Part shown: in pieces, positions 14,568 to 14,803 of the stretch
Numbering within the stretch: the stretch's first letter is position 1
Layout of the letters: each line of letters opens with the position of its first letter
From: Dehalococcoidia bacterium UBA1141
GTDB taxonomy: Bacteria; Chloroflexota; Dehalococcoidia; Lucifugimonadales; UBA3495
Assembly (NCBI GenBank): GCA_002311385.1
Contig: DCAE01000054.1
Span: 8,748-23,550 of the forward strand
Direction: 5' to 3'
DNA: 14,803 bases
The notes under the pieces: model-generated
The model's input: only the letters and a program-made list of their open reading frames with translations
Told to the model about the DNA's origin: nothing
Databases searched by the model: none
Program-made: the position numbers and the translations under genes

Positions 14568-14803
14568 CTAGCAGAAATTGAGGCTCCCTTGGTGGAGGTA
14601 AGTCGCTCGCTTGCCATGATGGGGGAATAGTAGCGTTAGGGCAGAGGAATGTCCCCAACCGCCAGAATTAGGCCGCAATCAACCAAGCAACACTACGAGT
14701 TTCTGCTAATTTAGCCTCAAAAACTGTTAGTGTGTGCATCGACGGAGTAGAGTTGAGATATACCGAGAACGGTAGGTAACCACTGCGGTTGGCGGTGACT
14801 TGA

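Overview
The window is about 52% GC bacterial chromosome. An NtaA/SnaA/DszA-type flavin monooxygenase, an amidase-signature enzyme, a nitronate monooxygenase relic, a small ABM-like protein and a cyclase-ATPase-TPR protein make a SAR202-like or other Dehalococcoidia-type Chloroflexota my best guess. This rests on gene content only; no rRNA or ribosomal marker is present.

Layout. 1-352: no intact gene, probably a decayed coding remnant. 386-1729 (+): FMN-dependent monooxygenase. 1827-6419 (-): a signalling operon. Its first gene is a CHASE-PAS-PAS histidine kinase with an in-frame TAA stop in the CHASE domain. A single-domain response regulator and a REC-kinase-REC hybrid follow. The second PAS carries the His/Arg pair of FixL haem domains. 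6420-7074: a decayed GAF-domain gene (+) and a perfect 17-bp hairpin. 7075-8187 (-): a thioredoxin-fold gene read through an in-frame TGA. 8344-9771 (-): amidase. 9994-13236 (+): class III cyclase + ATPase + TPR, with a frameshifted tail to 13373. 13374-14175 (-): tail of a luciferase-like monooxygenase and an internally deleted nitronate monooxygenase. 14186-14509 (-): small ABM-like protein, intact and first in its operon.

Main discovery. The gene at 7075-8187 looks like a selenoprotein. The TGA falls exactly at the first redox cysteine of a TlpA/AhpC-like site (W-U-G-C-R), the frame stays open to a normal TAA, and a 7-bp hairpin with a GGU loop starts 15 nt after the UGA, as expected of a bacterial SECIS. 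No Sec machinery is in the window, so this stays a strong inference.

Caution. At least five other loci here carry stops, frameshifts or deletions (kinase, GAF gene, cyclase tail, luciferase-like fragment, nitronate monooxygenase). The region is either eroding or has assembly errors, so a chance nonsense mutation must be excluded for the selenoprotein.
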